From Flavobacterium magnum (GTDB lineage Bacteria > Bacteroidota > Bacteroidia > Flavobacteriales > Flavobacteriaceae): a DNA stretch of 64,000 bases. The notes below the pieces were generated by a model, which searched no databases, was not told the DNA's origin, and was given only the letters and a program-made list of their open reading frames with translations. The stretch's first letter is position 1. Every line of letters starts with the position of its first letter. Below, one piece after another: positions 27,411-35,200 of this stretch. Location: the NCBI RefSeq assembly GCF_003055625.1, contig NZ_CP028811.1, positions 930,001 to 994,000 of the forward strand, given 5' to 3'. The position numbers and the translations under genes are program-made.

Positions 27411-28608
27411 ATTCCATCAGTTTTTTGCTCACGCGGCCCGAGGCAATCAGCGACGCGAGGAATCCAAGTGAAATGATCGTTGCCATCACAATCACGATGT
27501 TCATGATGGAAAACACTACCGGATAAGCCAGCGTATCGGTAATCATGACCAGTTTCGAATACTGCTGCACCACCACCACGACGCTTCCGATTGCAATGCC
27601 GATCAACCCGCCTTTCAGGCATAGCAATGTACCCTGCAACAGGAAAATCTTACGCAGGTCGCGAATTTCGGCACCGAGGTAAAACAGCGTCTTCAGATTG
27701 GATTTTTTATCGAGGATCATCATGATGATTGCACCGGCGAAGGCGAACAGGATCAGGATGATAACCAGTGTAAAAATCAGGTAAATCGCGAGGTTTTCAG
27801 TGCGCAGCATCTTGTACAATGCATCGTTGAGCTGCGCGCGGTTGCGTATGACCAGTTGGTTCCCGAAAATCCGTTTCAGCGACCTGGTCACCGCGGCCTC
27901 GTCTTCCGCAGCGGTAAGTTTGAGTTCCAGGGCAGTAACCTGTCCCGGGCGGTAGCCCATCAATTCTGTGGCCAGGCCCAGATCGGTAAACACATATTTC
28001 GAATCCAGTTCTTCGCTGATGGCATACATCCCGACGGGAATTACAGACGTCCGGCGGAACGCTTCTTCAGGGTTTTCGATAAGGCCCTTGCCCGGTTTTG
28101 GGGCATAAATCTCGAGCTGCCGGTTGTATTCGCCCAGACCTACGCCGAGTTTCTCATATAAACCGTACCCGATGACCGCCTGGTTTGTCCCGGTTTCAAG
28201 CCAAGCGCCATTCACGACGCCCTTCTTGATGGTACTCACATTAGTACAAAGGCTGTCGACGCCTTTAATGTAGGTAAATTCCGATTTTTCATCGAAAACA
28301 AAAAGCACCCGTTCTTCAATAACACTGCTGAATGCTGCTACGCCCTTTACATCGCGGAGTTCCTGCAGCTGTTTCGGTGAAATGAAAAACGATTTGCCCG
28401 TAGCGGCCACCGCTTTGATGTCGGGATCGATGGTGTTAGAAAAAGAAAGGCTGAAGTTCACCAGTCCGCTGAATACCGAAAGTACAATAAACAAAGCCGC
28501 GGAACCCGTAATGATCCCCACCGACGCGATGCGGTTGATGATGTTGATCGCGTTGTTCTTACTGACGCTTTTGAGGTAGCGCCTGGCTATGTACAGCGGA
28601 AAATTCAC
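27409..28608 (-). CDS. ABC transporter permease, FtsX/LolC-LolE type
   Basis: A 399-residue inner membrane permease. It opens FPLYIARRYLKSVSKNNAINIIN, followed by the first transmembrane segment (VGIITGSAALFIVLSVFSGLV). A periplasmic MacB/LolE-like domain fills about residues 45-270. Three C-terminal transmembrane segments belong to the FtsX-like domain (LIFTLVIILILFAFAGAIIM and others). This is the layout of LolC/LolE, which release lipoproteins from the inner membrane, or of MacB-like exporters. No ATPase gene is beside it. The start is GTG, overlapping the rbfA stop by one base (TAGTG), so rbfA and this gene form an operon. Confidence 0.85.
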   Translation of the reverse strand: MNFPLYIARRYLKSVSKNNAINIINRIASVGIITGSAALFIVLSVFSGLVNFSLSFSNTIDPDIKAVAATGKSFFISPKQLQELRDVKGVAAFSSVIEERVLFVFDEKSEFTYIKGVDSLCTNVSTIKKGVVNGAWLETGTNQAVIGYGLYEKLGVGLGEYNRQLEIYAPKPGKGLIENPEEAFRRTSVIPVGMYAISEELDSKYVFTDLGLATELMGYRPGQVTALELKLTAAEDEAAVTRSLKRIFGNQLVIRNRAQLNDALYKMLRTENLAIYLIFTLVIILILFAFAGAIIMMILDKKSNLKTLFYLGAEIRDLRKIFLLQGTLLCLKGGLIGIAIGSVVVVVQQYSKLVMITDTLAYPVVFSIMNIVIVMATIISLGFLASLIASGRVSKKLME

Positions 28609-29000
28609 TAGAATTTTTTTCTACGCGCGAGCAATTCCGGATTGGTTATCGGATTCTCTTTTCCGGACAGCGCATTGTCGATTTTTTCAATATAATCCAA
28701 AGAATCGTCGAGATAAAACGTCAGGTTGGGTACTTTACGCAGCTGCATCTTAACGCGCTGGGCAAGGTCATGCTTGATCAACGGGCCGTTCGAGCGGATT
28801 GCGGCCAGCGTCTCCGCCGCCTTGTCCTGTGGGAAGATACTCAGGTGCACGCTGGCTACCGACAAATCGGTGGTGACACTGACTTTAGACACAGAGATGA
28901 CCAGGTTCGTAATCCCGTTCTTGCGGATTTCCCCCTGTAAAATGTCCACCAAATCCTGTTGCAGTACGCCGCCTATTTTTTTCTGTCTGTTCGTTTCCAT
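28608..29000 (-). CDS. rbfA: ribosome-binding factor A
   Basis: A 130-residue factor that helps 16S rRNA maturation and 30S subunit assembly. The family core is clear: ETNRQKKIGGVLQQDLVDIL, LVISVSKVSVTTDLSVASVHLS, GPLIKHDLAQRVKMQLRKVP and LTFYLDDSLDYIEKID. The length suits the family. It is the first gene of a pair with the LolC/E-like permease, the stop and GTG start sharing one base. This rbfA-permease order is common in flavobacteria. Confidence 0.94.
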   Translation of the reverse strand: METNRQKKIGGVLQQDLVDILQGEIRKNGITNLVISVSKVSVTTDLSVASVHLSIFPQDKAAETLAAIRSNGPLIKHDLAQRVKMQLRKVPNLTFYLDDSLDYIEKIDNALSGKENPITNPELLARRKKF

Positions 29001-29060
29001 GAGGCAAAGGTATGAAAAAGTTGCCGAGTGGCTGGTTTAACACGCCATTGAGTTTTTTGT

Positions 29061-29147
29061 CCGGGAGCCTGATCCTGCTGTACGCTGCTATCTTTTCCCT
29101 GCTAAAGAAGCAGGAAAAAGGATATCCGCTGCCATCAGGGCTAGCGG
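29061..29147 (-). repeat. intergenic hairpin repeat, copy 1
   Basis: An imperfect inverted repeat between rbfA and the epimerase gene. The inner stem pairs TATCTTTTCCCTGC (29089-29102) with GCAGGAAAAAGGATA (29110-29124). The outer arms carry AGCCTGAT on one side and, read on the minus strand, AGCCCTGATGGCAGCGG on the other. The same pattern (ATCTTTT or ATCCTTTT at the stem base, AGCCC-GAT-G-GCGG outside) recurs at 31651-31722 and 42173-42286. Confidence 0.65.
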
Positions 29148-29154
29148 ATTGTAT

Positions 29155-29162
29155 TATATTTG
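29155..29162 (+). promoter_or_regulatory. -7 promoter element of the epimerase gene
   Basis: TATATTTG, a perfect TAnnTTTG match 22 bases before the ATG, directly after the hairpin repeat. Confidence 0.55.
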
Positions 29163-29184
29163 CGTATCATTTTAAAAAGGAACG

Positions 29185-29586
29185 ATGAACAAAATTGAAC
29201 ATATCGGCATTGCGGTCAGCGATCTTGAGGCTTCGAACCGCCTTTTTGAGAAAATCTTCGGCGCGCCGCCTTACAAAAGTGAAGAGGTCGCCAGTGAAGG
29301 GGTGAAGACTTCCTTCTTCATGAACGGCCCCAACAAGATCGAGTTGCTGGAAGCTACCCACCCGGAAAGCCCGATTGCGAAATTCCTTGAAAAAAAGGGC
29401 GAGGGAATCCATCATATCGCATTCGATGTCACAGACATCGTGGCTGAAATCGCACGGCTTAAAAGTGAAGGCTTTACGGTGTTGAACGAGACCCCAAAAC
29501 CCGGCGCCGACAACAAGCTTGTGGCCTTCCTGCATCCCAAAGGCACCAATGGCGTGCTCATTGAGCTGTGTCAGGAGCGCGGATGA
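29185..29586 (+). CDS. mce: methylmalonyl-CoA epimerase
   Basis: A 133-residue VOC-fold enzyme that interconverts the (R) and (S) forms of methylmalonyl-CoA, linking propionyl-CoA metabolism to succinyl-CoA. Metal ligands are in the expected places: the His in KIEHIGIAVSDLEAS, the GIHHIAFDV motif and the Glu in VLIELCQE. PNKIELLEATHPESPIAKFL is also typical. No mutase gene lies nearby, so the partner enzyme is elsewhere. The gene has its own promoter element and is followed by the tRNA gene. Confidence 0.93.
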   Translation: MNKIEHIGIAVSDLEASNRLFEKIFGAPPYKSEEVASEGVKTSFFMNGPNKIELLEATHPESPIAKFLEKKGEGIHHIAFDVTDIVAEIARLKSEGFTVLNETPKPGADNKLVAFLHPKGTNGVLIELCQERG

Positions 29587-29699
29587 CAGACACTGCAGGG
29601 ATGTAGTAGCCCTAAATCGGTTGGAATCTCCAGTCCGTAGTGGCCGCACACCGGCGGTTGTCGTGTTAACGGATGCCGCCTTAAAATCCGCAAAAAACA

Positions 29700-29731
29700 T
29701 TTGCACCCCATCAAAAAATACACTAATATTG
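29700..29731 (+). promoter_or_regulatory. promoter of the tRNA-CAU gene
   Basis: TTTG (29700-29703), 20 bases, TAATATTG (29724-29731). One base of the -7 element differs from TAnnTTTG. The tRNA starts 13 bases downstream. Confidence 0.65.
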
Positions 29732-29743
29732 CAGCCCTAACCC

Positions 29744-29817
29744 GGTCCTATAGCTCAGTTGGTTAGAGTCCCTGACTCATAATCAGGTTGTCCTTGGTTC
29801 GAGCCCAAGTGGGACCA
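29744..29817 (+). tRNA. tRNA with CAU anticodon, probably tRNA-Ile2 (lysidine type)
   Basis: A 74-base cloverleaf: acceptor GGTCCTA/TGGGACC, D arm GCTC...GAGT, anticodon arm CCTGA-CTCATAA-TCAGG, T arm CTTGG-TTCGAGC-CCAAG, discriminator A. The anticodon is CAT. The acceptor has C4-G69 and C5-G68, which in E. coli favour lysidine synthase TilS over the elongator methionine tRNA, so tRNA-Ile2 is the better call. This last step is inference; methionine remains possible. The 3' CCA is not encoded. Confidence 0.85.
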
Positions 29818-29831
29818 CGTTTTAAATTTGG

Positions 29832-29871
29832 AAAGCCTTATAAACATAATGTTTGTAAGGCTTTGTTTTTT
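29832..29871 (+). terminator. rho-independent terminator of the tRNA gene
   Basis: A 16-pair stem, AAAGCCTTATAAACAT with ATGTTTGTAAGGCTTT, with one G-T pair and a one-base gap, followed by G and a T run. It is 14 bases after the tRNA. Confidence 0.9.
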
Positions 29872-30016
29872 AGTCCGTTTGGTCTGGCCAGGCGATGTAT
29901 ACGGTGAAGCCCCAGGGCAGGTAATTCAGCAATCGACTCAGCCTGCAATACCAAAAAGATAAAGGCCCCCATTCCGTTAAATATTCCCCAATCGACCAAT
30001 AATTCCCCAAATTAGC

Positions 30017-30024
30017 TATATTTG
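30017..30024 (+). promoter_or_regulatory. -7 promoter element of the repeat lipoprotein gene
   Basis: TATATTTG, 21 bases before the ATG at 30046. The 145 bases between the tRNA terminator and this element show nothing else that I can identify. Confidence 0.55.
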
Positions 30025-30045
30025 AAACCATTAAAAATTTAAATT

Positions 30046-30588
30046 ATGGCATCAAAATCCCTTCCCATATTGTTTGCAGCCGCTTTGCTGCTCGCCTCCT
30101 GCAAGAAAGAGCTTATGCCACAGGACAATTCGGACACCCCTAAAACCGCTGCGACCCCTGCGCCGGCCAATGCACAACCTATCACTATGCAGCAGCCCGT
30201 ACAAGGACAAACCCAAACTGTGCAGGCCACTGCTCCGGCCGAGGTAAAAACCGCGCCGGGTATGAATCCGCCACACGGACAGCCGGGACACCGTTGCGAT
30301 ATCGCCGTAGGCGCGCCGCTGAATTCACCTAAGGGAGCCACCGCAACCATCACACCCGGAAAGCCGGCCAACGCTAACGGGATGACCGTAACACAAACAC
30401 CGGTAAAGACCGCGCCGGGAATGAACCCGCCTCACGGGCAGCCGGGACACCGCTGCGACATCGGGGTAGGAGAACCGCTGAGTTCGGCCCCTAAAAAAGC
30501 GGGAACCGCCACGATCACTCCGGTGACACAGCCGTCATCGACGCCGGCATTGCTGAATCCCGAGTCCGCCCCTGTCAAGACAGAATAA
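30046..30588 (+). CDS. lipoprotein with a duplicated NPPHGQPGHRCDI motif
   Basis: A 180-residue predicted lipoprotein of unknown function. The signal ends in a lipobox (LLLASCKKE). The rest is low-complexity, rich in Pro, Ala, Thr and Gln, and looks disordered. Inside it two 25-residue units, 23 of 25 identical, each carry APGMNPPHGQPGHRCDI followed by a VGxPL turn (codons at 30247-30321 and 30406-30480). Each unit has two His and one Cys in a fixed order, and these are the only cysteines after the lipobox. Metal or thiol chemistry is a guess. The motif also occurs, as I remember, in small proteins of other Bacteroidota. Its stop is directly followed by the ATG of the next gene. Confidence 0.8.
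   Translation: MASKSLPILFAAALLLASCKKELMPQDNSDTPKTAATPAPANAQPITMQQPVQGQTQTVQATAPAEVKTAPGMNPPHGQPGHRCDIAVGAPLNSPKGATATITPGKPANANGMTVTQTPVKTAPGMNPPHGQPGHRCDIGVGEPLSSAPKKAGTATITPVTQPSSTPALLNPESAPVKTE
30247..30480 (+). repeat. two in-gene repeat units of the lipoprotein
   Basis: Unit 1 spans 30247-30321 and unit 2 spans 30406-30480, 75 bases each and 159 bases apart. The protein copies differ at only two positions, but the DNA copies differ at many third positions, so the duplication is not recent or the motif is under selection. Confidence 0.85.
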
Positions 30589-31416
30589 ATGAAATTCTTC
30601 AAAGCCCTGCTGATCCTGCTGCTGTCGTGCGGCACGGTGATACATGCACAGACAGAATATGCCGGTACGATAAAGGACAAAGCTTCAGGCGAAGCATTGC
30701 CGTATGTCAATATCGGTGTGGTCAATAAAAATATGGGGACCGTTTCTGACGTGAACGGCCATTTTACACTGCCGCTGACGACGGCGCTTAATGCGGAAAC
30801 AATCAGGATTTCGATGGTGGGCTATGAGCCGCAAACCTTCACCGTATCAGACTTCATAGCCAAAGTCACCGAAAATCCCGTTTTATTGCTCGAGCGCAGC
30901 ATGTCGGCATTAAAAGAAGTGGTGGTCCGCAATAAAAACCTGCAGACCGGAACGCTGGGCAATATACCCGGAAAGAAAACGGAATCGGCTGGATTTGAGA
31001 AAAATATCCTGGGTAACGAAATGGGCGTAACCATAAAGTTGAAACGCAAACCGGCTTATATTAAGGCCTTTCATGCAGTAATCGATTTCAACCGCTACCG
31101 CGAGCTCAAATTCAGGCTCAATTTTTATGATCTGAAAGACGGCCTGCCCAATAACAGCCTCCTGAGCGAGAACATCATCGTGACGACAGACATTAGGCGC
31201 GGCCTGCTCAATGTAGACCTCACAGATTACAACATCTGGGCTGAAGGCGACTTTTTCGTGTCTATCGAGCTGATTGAGGAAATGGGCGAAAGTGGCCTGC
31301 ATTTCCTCGCAGATTATAAAGGAACCCCCGTAATCACGCGCGCCGCGAGCCAGGGCAAATGGAATACACGCAACGACAAGCTGAGCTTTGGATTTTGGGT
31401 GACGGCGGCATTCTGA
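30589..31416 (+). CDS. secreted protein with N-terminal carboxypeptidase-regulatory-like domain
   Basis: A 275-residue exported protein. Signal peptide MKFFKALLILLLSCGTVIHAQ. Residues about 22-100 form a carboxypeptidase-regulatory-like domain (YAGTIKDKASGEALPYVNIGV; GTVSDVNGHFTLPL; SMVGYEPQTF). The C-terminal part, about 170 residues, is beta-rich with no recognised catalytic site (MGVTIKLKRKPAYIKAFHAV; FFVSIELIEEMGESGLHFLADY). Its position directly after the repeat lipoprotein (no bases between stop and start) argues that the two work together at the cell envelope, but the task is unknown. Confidence 0.82.
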   Translation: MKFFKALLILLLSCGTVIHAQTEYAGTIKDKASGEALPYVNIGVVNKNMGTVSDVNGHFTLPLTTALNAETIRISMVGYEPQTFTVSDFIAKVTENPVLLLERSMSALKEVVVRNKNLQTGTLGNIPGKKTESAGFEKNILGNEMGVTIKLKRKPAYIKAFHAVIDFNRYRELKFRLNFYDLKDGLPNNSLLSENIIVTTDIRRGLLNVDLTDYNIWAEGDFFVSIELIEEMGESGLHFLADYKGTPVITRAASQGKWNTRNDKLSFGFWVTAAF

Positions 31417-31466
31417 TGAGTAAATGTTAATTGACACAACTTCCGGGCTAACCCCCATCCTGTAAA

Positions 31467-31497
31467 CAAAAAAAGCAGCACCCGTAGATACTGCTTT
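31467..31497 (-). terminator. rho-independent terminator of tRNA-Ala
   Basis: On the minus strand AAAGCAG and CTGCTTT pair around a 12-base loop and are followed by a T run. It starts three bases after the tRNA. Confidence 0.8.
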
Positions 31498-31500
31498 GTG

Positions 31501-31574
31501 TGGAGAATACCGGATTCGAACCGGTCACCTCTTGCCTGCCAGGCAAGCGCTCTAGCCAAATGAGCTAATCCCCC
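31501..31574 (-). tRNA. tRNA-Ala (GGC)
   Basis: A 74-base cloverleaf on the minus strand: acceptor GGGGGAT/ATTCTCC, D arm AGCTC...GAGC, anticodon arm CTTGC-CTGGCAG-GCAAG with anticodon GGC, T arm CCGGTTCGAATCCGG, discriminator A. The third acceptor pair is G3-U70, the alanine identity signal. The 3' CCA is not encoded. Confidence 0.95.
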
Positions 31575-31585
31575 AAATCGTTCGG

Positions 31586-31616
31586 CAAATATACTATTTT
31601 ACGGCATATTGCAAAA
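31586..31616 (-). promoter_or_regulatory. promoter of tRNA-Ala
   Basis: On the minus strand TTTTG (31612-31616), 18 bases, TATATTTG (31586-31593), which is a perfect match. The tRNA starts 11 bases downstream. Confidence 0.8.
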
Positions 31617-31650
31617 CATTTCTAAAATAATATTGATTATTTGAAGCATG

Positions 31651-31722
31651 GTCCCGCTTTCGGCCATATCTTTTGATTTTTAAAGAAAAAATCAAAAGGA
31701 TATTTGCCTCTATCGGGGCTAG
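31651..31722 (-). repeat. intergenic hairpin repeat, copy 2 (strongest hairpin)
   Basis: The inner stem pairs ATATCTTTTGATTTTT (31666-31681) with AAAAATCAAAAGGATAT (31687-31703), 16 pairs with a single bulged base. The outer arms, read on the minus strand, are AGCCCCGATAGAGGC and GGCCGAAAGCGGGAC. It lies between the tRNA-Ala promoter and the queD promoter. It shares its stem-base and outer motif with the copies at 29061 and 42173. Confidence 0.7.
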
Positions 31723-31759
31723 GCTTCCGCGCGATACGACGTATTTGTATTTATTTGCG

Positions 31760-31767
31760 TAATTTTG
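31760..31767 (+). promoter_or_regulatory. -7 promoter element of queD
   Basis: TAATTTTG matches TAnnTTTG and ends 10 bases before the queD ATG, giving a very short leader. Confidence 0.55.
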
Positions 31768-31777
31768 CGCCAAATTA

Positions 31778-32233
31778 ATGACGATGAGTAAGATCAGGAT
31801 TACCAAGCAATTCAGTTTTGAAACCGGGCATGCACTGTATGGTTACGACGGCAAATGCAAGAACGTACACGGGCACAGTTACAAACTTTCGGTAACCGTA
31901 ATCGGTACGCCCATTTCCGACGCCGGCAATGTGAAATTCGGCATGGTCATTGATTTTACCGACCTCAAGCACATCGTAAAAGAAGAAATCGTAGACCATT
32001 TTGACCACGCCACCGTGTTCAACAAAAACACGCCCCATGTCGAACTCGCCAGTGAGCTTAAGACACGCGGGCACCATGTGATTTTGGTAGATTACCAACC
32101 CACGAGTGAAAATATGGTCATCGATTTCGCCCAAAAGATCCAGAAAAGGCTGCCAGCCGGGATCTCGTTGTTTTCGTTAAAACTTCAGGAAACCGAAACC
32201 TCGTTTGCGGAATGGTACGCGTCGGATAACTAG
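31778..32233 (+). CDS. queD: 6-carboxytetrahydropterin synthase QueD
   Basis: A 151-residue enzyme of the T-fold 6-pyruvoyl-tetrahydropterin synthase family, making the 6-carboxytetrahydropterin precursor of queuosine. The zinc ligands fit: His in SFETGHALYGYDGKC and the paired His in NVHGHSYKLSVT. The Cys and the Asp/His of the catalytic relay are visible at CKNVHGH and EIVDHFDHATVFN. LQETETSFAEW near the end is typical. The start MTMSK could be the second ATG two codons later. The other queuosine genes are not in the window. Confidence 0.93.
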   Translation: MTMSKIRITKQFSFETGHALYGYDGKCKNVHGHSYKLSVTVIGTPISDAGNVKFGMVIDFTDLKHIVKEEIVDHFDHATVFNKNTPHVELASELKTRGHHVILVDYQPTSENMVIDFAQKIQKRLPAGISLFSLKLQETETSFAEWYASDN

Positions 32234-32237
32234 AATT

Positions 32238-35200
32238 TTATTTGCGTTCGGCCGGTTTCACCGAGGGCCCCTGGCTCAGGAATGCCCCACTGAGTTCATC
32301 GTATATCTGCAACAATTCATTCGATTTTCCGTCGGCGTCAAAAAATTGCTCCCAGGTGCTTAGCGGTTCCCAGATAAATGTCCCTTTTCCTTTCTGCGCC
32401 ACGGTGTTAAACGCAATCTCATTCACTTCACGTTTCAGCTGGGAATATTCTACCACGATGAGGTTTTTCCGGTAACGCATTGCCAGGTCGTTCATATTGT
32501 CGCGCAAGTCGTCAAGCGTGCCATGCCATTTCGGATAATATGACAACCCAATCACATCAAAATGGGCGCCCCTCCTGAGCATCCCGTCAATGTATTCCAC
32601 GCATTCGTGATTTTGTCCGCCCAACGCCAGGTGGAGCATAATCGGGACAGTCGGTTCTACCGATTTTACGGCCGCGGTACCCGCGTTAAACAATTGGGCC
32701 ATGCCGTCAGGATTGTTTACATTTCCTTCTGGCCAGACGAGGCCATGGTTGATTTCATTGCCTACCTGTACCATATCGGGTGTGGTGCCCTGATTTTTCA
32801 GTTCAGTCATCACTTTGACAGTGTAGTCGTAAAGCGCTTTCTTTAATTCGGTAAACGAAAGCCCTTCCCACGCTTTCGGTTTGTATTGCTTGCCCGGGTC
32901 GGCCCAATAATCACTGTAATGGAAATCCAGCAGCAACTTCATGCCCGCTGCCTTGACGCGTTTGGCCATAGCCTTCGTATGCTCCAAATCGCAGAAGCCT
33001 TTACCCGGCGAGTAACCTTTTTCATTTGCAGGTTCGTTGAAGATTCGAAGGCGCACATAATTCAATCCGTGGTCTTTTAAGATCTGTATGGCATCTTTCT
33101 CTACGCCTTTGTCTGAGAATTTCATGCCGCGCGCCTCCAGTTCGGGCAAAAAGGAAATATCGGCTCCGATGGCCTTGTCGACGGGACGCATTTGCGCTGC
33201 CTCGCCATTTAACTGATATGCGGCGTCTTTGGTTACCAAAGCCGCGGCTTCGGGAAGTACTGTTACGATGTCGGTGGCGCCCGCGTACAATCCGGCCGCT
33301 TTGGCCTCGAGGTGTATGAGCCCCGACGTCTTTCCCGATTGCACAATCAGCTGGCATTTGCCGTTGAATAAAGAACGCTGCCAGGCGCCGTCAGGACACT
33401 GATCCGGCTCGTGGCTGCTGGGGTCGCCGTTGCCCACACCGATAATCCTGGCATCGCCCGAGAGGTAAAACCGGATCATGTTGTCGGCATCCGGAACTTC
33501 GCGGCCTTCCTTGTCAACCGCTGAAATGTTGATCACAGACACATCGCTGCCGTCGGCCAAAATAGTCGTTTTATAAGGTGTCATGACCACTTCTGCGGCA
33601 GCGCCGGTGGTCTCTACCATAGCAGTGAGCTTTTTGCCTTTTTTATAGCCGATGGCTTCGAGTTTCCCGGGTTTGTATTGCACTGTCCAGTTCAGGTGGC
33701 CATTTCGTGGCATGTTTTTTTTACCCAATGATTTACCATTCAGGAACAATTCGACGTTATCTGCGTTGGAGTTTACCCAAACCTCGACCTCATCATTCGG
33801 TTTGTCCCAATGCTGTTTGTCGGGCCAGTTCCAATGCGGGGAAATGTGCAGCACATCCTTATCGGTCCACCAGCTTTGGTAATAGTAATATATGTTTTTC
33901 GGGAAACCGCATACATCCATCACCCCGAAGTGGGAATTGATATTGGGCCATTGGTATGGCGTCGGTTCTCCGCGGTAATCAAAACCCGTCCAGATGAATC
34001 CGCCAAGCCAGTAGTCGTTTTCTGCGGCCAGTTTCCACCAGGTTTCTGCGGTGCTCGCCCACCACGGGGCGGTAATATCCTGGTCAGGCACATAAGCGCG
34101 GATGGAATCCTTCACATACACGCCCCGGGTGGTGACGGTGCTGCCCATCTCAGTGCCTATAATGGGTTGCAACGGATGGTCTTTGTGGTAGGCAGCGACA
34201 TCAAACTGCCGGTAGTTAAAGCCGCGCACAGGAATCACTTCGTTGACGCCGGTGTAGACATTCGGCAAATCAGCGGCGTACGTGCTGGTCCTGGTAGGGT
34301 CGAATTGTTTTTGCTGCGCCAATAGTGTTCGGGCAATTTGCTTCCCGGTCTGGTTGGCCTGGATCATCCCTTCCTCATTGCCGATGCTCCACAGGAACAC
34401 TGATGGATGGTTGCGGTCGCGTTTTAGCAGCCGCGTAAACTGGTCGCGCGATTCTGCGCCGCTGTTCAGCAGCCGCTGTTCGTCTAAGACCAGCATGCCC
34501 AGGCTGTCACAGGCCTCAAGCAGTTCCGGTGTGGGCGCATTGTGGCTGGTCCGGTATGCGTTGCAGCCCATGTTCTTCAGCAGGCTGATGCGGTAATATT
34601 GCAGGTAGTCCGGCAGCGCGCTGCCGATGCCCGCATGGTCCTGATGGTTGTTGGTGCCCTGAATCTTGATGCGCTGTTTGTTCAGATAAACGCCGTCTGC
34701 CTTGATCTCGATTTCGCGGAACCCGAACTTTACGGTTTGCGTGTCGATGAGCTTTCCGTTTTGCCTTATTTCAACATAAATGCGGTACAGGTATGGGTTT
34801 TCCAGTGACCACATCACGGGATAGGGCGTCTTTACCGTTTGTCTGGTGGTTTTGGTTTCATTCACGGCAAGTTTGACCATTTCTGAACCCGATTTCCAGA
34901 TGGTTTTTCCCAATCGGTCTTTAACGTAATAGGAAACATTGTAAGTTGCCGGGCTGAAGCCTTCATTGGTGGTTTCGGTGGCGACGGTAAGCGACATTTT
35001 CCCCGGAGTATATTCTGCGGAAGCGAAAATACCATCGTGCAGTATGTGTATGTTGTCGTAACTGTTGAGCCACACATGGCGGTAGATGCCAGCGCCTTCA
35101 TAGAACCATCCTTCGTATTGCGTGGCGTCGACGCGTACGGTGACCACGTTGTCCTCTCCGAATTTCAAAACATCGGTAATGTCGTAATGCGCGCCCACGT

